The notes below the pieces were generated by a model that did no database searches, had not been told where the DNA came from, and saw nothing but the letters and a program-made list of their open reading frames with translations. Shown here piece after piece: positions 60,389-64,000 of a DNA stretch of 64,000 nucleotides (positions within the stretch are counted from its first letter, which is position 1; every line of letters starts with the position of its first letter). Source of the DNA: Thalassiosira profunda. Lineage: Eukaryota; Bacillariophyta; Thalassiosirophyceae; Thalassiosirales; Thalassiosiraceae. Location of the stretch: the NCBI GenBank assembly GCA_036939355.1, contig JALLAP010000058.1, forward strand, positions 1-64,000. Reading direction: 5' to 3'. The position numbers and the translations under genes were made by a program.

Positions 60389-60622
60389 GGGTCCATAATA
60401 AGACTTCTTAGGTATTGATCTGTGCAAAATTCGGCTGGGCATACCTTCCTCCAGCCCCCACATATATCTCTCTCCCCGACAAGAGGAGAGCGAAAACGTT
60501 TGATGAATAGCTGTGTATTCCGGCCAAATAGAAGGACCTCCCCTCAGACCGCAGATAAAATAGCTCTACACCCCAATATGTTTTCAGGATCCCTTTTCTT
60601 CCCTCCTTTTCATCTACATCCC
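60389..60622. other. Convergent 3' flanks
   Basis: About 230 bases between two convergent stops. AT-rich in part; no feature recognised. Confidence 0.3.
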
Positions 60623-62335
60623 TCACTCATCGTCCTTCTCCGGACTCGGCGACCCCAAATCCATCAGCGCGCTCGCCGCCGCCAGCGTCCCGTTCTGCAT
60701 CACCATGGGCTTGGCCCGCGGAGACTTCGCGGCCGGCGATTTGTAAGCCGGAGACTGCTTCTTCGGCGACTTGGCGGCGGGCGATCCCTCCTTTCGGGGC
60801 GATGCCCCCTCGCTTTTTGCGGTCGCCCCCTCCGCCGTCCCGCCCTTGCGGTAGCTCAGCACCTTCGGCCGCATCACGCTGTCCGGGGTGTTTTTGCTCG
60901 CCGTGCCCATGACGTGCTTCGTCACGTGGGGCGTCTCCGGGATGGGCGTCTCGGGCGGGTGCAATTGCTTCTTCACCGAGTCGGGCGGGGACGCCTCCGG
61001 CGGCGGCGGCTCCCCGAACAGGAACGTGGGGGAGGGGGTCACCTTGCTCAACCCCGGGGTGGCCGCGGCCCCCTTGATAACGACGGCGGCCGGCGTCTTC
61101 CCCTGACTATTCCCGTGGAACACGGCCGCTCCAGGTCCGTGGAGCAAGCTCGGCCGGTGCGCCCCCGGCGCGCCGTGCCCCTCCGGCAGCACGAACTCCA
61201 CCCGATGCCCCGCCGGGGGCAGGTGCACCATCCCGTGCCGTCCCGTCCCGCCCTTCCACCCCATCCCCGGCGCTTTGTTGACGTTGGCCGCAATTTCCTC
61301 CACCTTCATCGCCACGGCCGCCAAACTCTGGGCCACGTCGACCTTGTCCCTCCGGTGCCCCAACGTCTCCAACTCCTTCGCCTTCGCGGCCTCGTACGCG
61401 TCCCGCGTGGGAAAGTTCACCTTCCAGCTGGATCCCTTCAGCAGTCTCGCGCTTTCGTCGTACGCCAGCGCCGCGTCCACCGCGAGCTTGTATCGCCCCA
61501 GGTAATGCTGCTTCCGATAGTGGGTGATGCACGACTGGTACTTGGCGTGGGTCTTGTTGTACGTCACCCCGACAAAGTCGCTGTACATTTTCTTCTTGCG
61601 TCGGACGGATTTGGTCTTTTTGGGGACCGCGGCGGAGGGGGAGGCCTGGTGGACGATTTTCGTTTCGCTGGGCGGGATGGGATGGGTCAGAATTGCAACT
61701 GGTTGTGGCGGCGGTGGTGCATGCTGGACCTCTGTTGTGGGTGCACCCGGCGGAGGAGGCGGGTAGGGGTAGTACGGATCGTAGGGATACGGCGGCGGCG
61801 GAGGGGCGCCCTGCGGATTATTAGGATCGTACGGAGGCATCGGGTAGGGAGGGTAGCCCCACGCGCCCGGCGGGGGCGGCGGATACGCGCCCGGGGGAGG
61901 GGCGGGGGCGCCGTTTCGTGGTTGTTGCGCTGGTGCTCCCGGGGCCCCCGGAGGCGGGGGGTAGGGTGCACCGTAGGGCGGGTAGGGATACATCGGATAG
62001 GGCGGGTAGCCCGGCGGCGGCGCGCTCCCGTCCGCAGTGGGCGGAGGGGCCATTTCATGGGGCGGAGGATACGGGTGAGGCCACGGCGCCACGGCCTGGG
62101 CCTCCTGCGGTTGGGAGGTGGGCTCTTCTGTCGACGGCCCGCCCGAGGGCGCCGTCTGCGGTTCTGCCTGCATCATAGCGCCGCTATACTGCTTCCGAGC
62201 GCCAATCAGACTCGATGGCAAGGCCTGCAAGGCTACCGACGATGTCGCGGGCGTCGGCGCGGAGCAGTCGATGTCGAGGCGGCGGGGAAGGGAAGCCGGC
62301 ACAAGAGTTTGGGTGCACCACAGCGAGTCTTGCAA
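60623..62335 (-). CDS. AP2/ERF-like DNA-binding protein with Pro-rich N-terminus
   Basis: 570 residues if the first ATG is used; MMQAEPQTA (62176) is a likely second start that removes a UTR-like lead. Residues about 60-225 are Pro/Tyr-rich (PYPPYPMYPYPPYG-type). Then a basic run VRRKKKMYSDFVGV leads into an AP2-like domain at about 248-315: FVGVTYNKTHAKYQSCI, YLGRYKLAVDAALAYDESARLLKG. The YLG-x-(F/Y)-x-x-x-x-x-A-A-x-A-Y-D spacing is that of AP2/ERF. The C-terminal half is Ser/Lys/Pro-rich with SPAKSPKK-like repeats (KSPAAKSPRAK), probably nuclear. Likely a transcription factor; targets unknown. Confidence 0.75.
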   Translation of the reverse strand: MQDSLWCTQTLVPASLPRRLDIDCSAPTPATSSVALQALPSSLIGARKQYSGAMMQAEPQTAPSGGPSTEEPTSQPQEAQAVAPWPHPYPPPHEMAPPPTADGSAPPPGYPPYPMYPYPPYGAPYPPPPGAPGAPAQQPRNGAPAPPPGAYPPPPPGAWGYPPYPMPPYDPNNPQGAPPPPPYPYDPYYPYPPPPPGAPTTEVQHAPPPPQPVAILTHPIPPSETKIVHQASPSAAVPKKTKSVRRKKKMYSDFVGVTYNKTHAKYQSCITHYRKQHYLGRYKLAVDAALAYDESARLLKGSSWKVNFPTRDAYEAAKAKELETLGHRRDKVDVAQSLAAVAMKVEEIAANVNKAPGMGWKGGTGRHGMVHLPPAGHRVEFVLPEGHGAPGAHRPSLLHGPGAAVFHGNSQGKTPAAVVIKGAAATPGLSKVTPSPTFLFGEPPPPEASPPDSVKKQLHPPETPIPETPHVTKHVMGTASKNTPDSVMRPKVLSYRKGGTAEGATAKSEGASPRKEGSPAAKSPKKQSPAYKSPAAKSPRAKPMVMQNGTLAAASALMDLGSPSPEKDDE

Positions 62336-62748
62336 AAAGTTGAGATGGAAATCTGAGCAATTTAGGGGGCAAAGCGCCCGGAGTTCTCAATGACAGAGGA
62401 ATTAGTAATAGCTATGGAGGGATGCGTCATAAAATAGGGGCTTGCCCCGCTGCCCGCTAGATTTTAAAATCGCCCTCCCCCAAAAACCAACTGACAAAGC
62501 AACACAAACCAAGAACTCGCCTCGGCGGTGACACCCTGCAGCTGGATACGATAGCAAGGTGAGCGCGGCTGCAGGGCAACAGCGGACGAAGGAGACGGAG
62601 GCTGGAAGGCAGGCTCCTGGCCGATGCCAATTGCCTCACATCACGTGCTCATTCACCCTTGCCCTCCCCCATAATTCCCCCCAGACCCCGCCCGAACCTC
62701 AACGCACGCCCCAAATTCGCCCATAAAATTCCACCCTCCCCCTCCACC
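62336..62748. promoter_or_regulatory. Divergent promoter region
   Basis: About 410 bases between the AP2-like gene (minus) and the helicase-associated protein (plus). ATCACGTGCTC near 62640 carries a CACGTG core. A CT-rich stretch runs from about 62655 to the ATG at 62749. No gene. Confidence 0.4.
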
Positions 62749-64000
62749 ATGGCGACCTCCTCCCCGCCCCCACCCAAGGTACAAAAGGCCGCCCTCCTCC
62801 TCAAGTCCGACGTCCGCAAGGGCCAGCACGGGCGCCATCCCGGGGGCATCCTCCACGCGACCCGCCGCTCCCCCGCCGGCGCCGGGGGGAGCGCAGAGCG
62901 GGAGGAGCACGCCTACGCGTGGGTCGACAATTACGCGCGGTGCGACGCCGCCGTTTCCCACCTGGCGGCCTACGGCTTCGACCGGCAGGACGTCGAGTTC
63001 ATTCCCTACTCGCACAAGGCGGCGTGGGTGTCGAAATATCCCCACGCCTTTCCCTACGTGGACTGCGACGCGGCCGGGAATGTGACGGGGTACCCGTTCT
63101 GGAGCCCCCAGGCCGGCTCGCAGCTCGACATTCCCCCCGACGTCGTGGCCGTTTCGAGGCAGCCGTCCACGGTCGCGGCGTTGGCGGCCGGGGGGCGGGC
63201 GAGCTCGGCCGCGGCCGCCGCGGCGGCGGGGGGAGGCAAGAAGGCCAAGAAGGCGGGGGCCAAGCTCGCGGGGACGCTGCTGAGCAACCAGGAAAGAAAG
63301 ATGCTCCACGGGCAGATTCACGGGTACTTTGCCTGGCTGTCGGAAAGGGTGGCCGAGTTGGAGACCTCCGAGGCCGGGCGGCGGGCCGTGAAGCGGAGCG
63401 GATTGCGAGCTCCCGCCCTGCGGGGCTTGTTGGTCAAGTTGGAGAGCACGTTCGGCGACCTCGGCAAGGGCAAGAAGCGCAAGGCGTCGGCGCTGCTGGA
63501 CGGGGAGGACGACGACGAGGACGAAGCCGAGGCCTTCGCCGCGCCCATTCCCTTGCTGGAGGAAGCCCTGCTGGACGAGATGGGCGGCCTCGCCGCCCAG
63601 GAGGACGAATCCCAAAAGGCGCTGCGGGCCAAGATCAAGGAGGAGTACGCCTCCGGGAAGCGCGTGCCGCACTGGGAACCCCTCGACTTCGAGGAGATGT
63701 TCGCCAAGCTCGTGGCCTACAAGGAGGCGAACGGCCATCCCAACGTCCCCGTCAAGTACGCCGGGGACGTCCAGCTGGGAAGCTGGGTGAGCGGACTGCG
63801 GACGAAGAAGAAGGCGTACGATTTGGACGAGGGGAAGATGAAGGTCGACGGCGCGGAAGAAAACGCCGCCGAACCCCCCGGCACCCCCGGCGTGAACGCC
63901 AAGTACCTCACCCCGGAGCGGATCCAGCGCCTCGAATCCATCGGCTTCCTCTGGGTCATGGCCAAGCCCAAGACCAAGTCGAAGAGCTGGGACGAGCGCC
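62749..64000 (+). CDS. Helicase-associated-domain protein, partial (runs off the window)
   Basis: The frame opens at MATSSPPPPKVQKAALLL after CCTCCACC and is still open at 64000, giving 417 residues so far. Residues 1-140 include HAYAWVDNYARCDAAVSHL. An Ala run and a Lys-rich segment (GGGKKAKKAGAKLAG) follow near 155-170. From about 305: HWEPLDFEEMFAKLVAYKE, then NGHPNVPVKY and LGSWVSGLRTKKKAY, then LTPERIQRLESIGFLWV. This is the helicase-associated (HA) domain, very common in diatoms, and the break before LTPERI is filled by about 25 acidic/Pro residues. HA is thought to bind nucleic acid. The remaining part, perhaps more HA repeats, lies beyond the window. Confidence 0.8.
   Translation, partial: MATSSPPPPKVQKAALLLKSDVRKGQHGRHPGGILHATRRSPAGAGGSAEREEHAYAWVDNYARCDAAVSHLAAYGFDRQDVEFIPYSHKAAWVSKYPHAFPYVDCDAAGNVTGYPFWSPQAGSQLDIPPDVVAVSRQPSTVAALAAGGRASSAAAAAAAGGGKKAKKAGAKLAGTLLSNQERKMLHGQIHGYFAWLSERVAELETSEAGRRAVKRSGLRAPALRGLLVKLESTFGDLGKGKKRKASALLDGEDDDEDEAEAFAAPIPLLEEALLDEMGGLAAQEDESQKALRAKIKEEYASGKRVPHWEPLDFEEMFAKLVAYKEANGHPNVPVKYAGDVQLGSWVSGLRTKKKAYDLDEGKMKVDGAEENAAEPPGTPGVNAKYLTPERIQRLESIGFLWVMAKPKTKSKSWDER

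Overview
The window is nuclear DNA from a eukaryote, most likely a diatom or a close stramenopile alga. The evidence is a set of protein families that I know mainly from that group: two DUF6824 proteins, a CRAL-TRIO-like protein of diatom type, a helicase-associated-domain protein running off the right edge, LRR and ARM proteins of algal style, and a CryptonS-like tyrosine recombinase. Genes are dense, lie on both strands and have none or few short introns (about 64-240 nt, mostly GTGAGT/GTGCG/GTAAG...AG). No operons, rRNA, tRNA or CRISPR arrays were seen. Species cannot be named from the sequence alone.

Layout. 0-15 kb: a small mitochondrial-type protein, nucleoredoxin-like protein, LRR membrane protein, CRAL-TRIO-like protein, a CENP-X/MHF2 histone-fold protein only 23 bp from a fatty-acid hydroxylase, a putative type II membrane protein broken by an assembly gap, a multi-pass membrane protein, a TSTD2-like rhodanese with a CCCH finger, and a BTB-TLDc-BTB protein with a SAM domain set inside the second BTB. 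15-25 kb: VPS26 (retromer) whose first coding exon appears to be the ATG alone, a MITE candidate with a 7-bp target duplication, a VTT membrane protein, MTA phosphorylase, an LCM-type methyltransferase, an ARM-repeat protein and a PhoX-like protein. 25.7-37.9 kb: a rearranged family cluster made of three gene types (DUF6824, class-3 lipase, MYND/IQ/ARM-like), with intact, frameshifted and truncated copies. 38-46 kb: a large protein whose C-terminal half carries the spaced key residues of the ExoY/CyaA/edema-factor nucleotidyl cyclase fold, a Ser/Thr kinase and an MBOAT acyltransferase. 46-49.3 kb: a Crypton-type tyrosine recombinase gene and a long hairpin. 49-64 kb: a basic protein of unknown role, an ABHD4/5-like hydrolase, a transmembrane protein joining an SdrD-B-like domain to a PDZ domain, a signal-peptide membrane protein, an MLLE-domain protein without RRMs, an AP2-domain protein and the partial helicase-associated protein.

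Most genes are independent housekeeping or signalling genes. Two parts look like the real novelty: the cyclase-toxin-fold protein at 38.6-41.9 kb, and the birth-and-death cluster at 25.7-37.9 kb, in which at least three copies of a lipase and a MYND/ARM gene have been duplicated, inverted and partly destroyed. All domain calls were made by eye. Exon joins were chosen by splice-site consensus, reading frame and family similarity.
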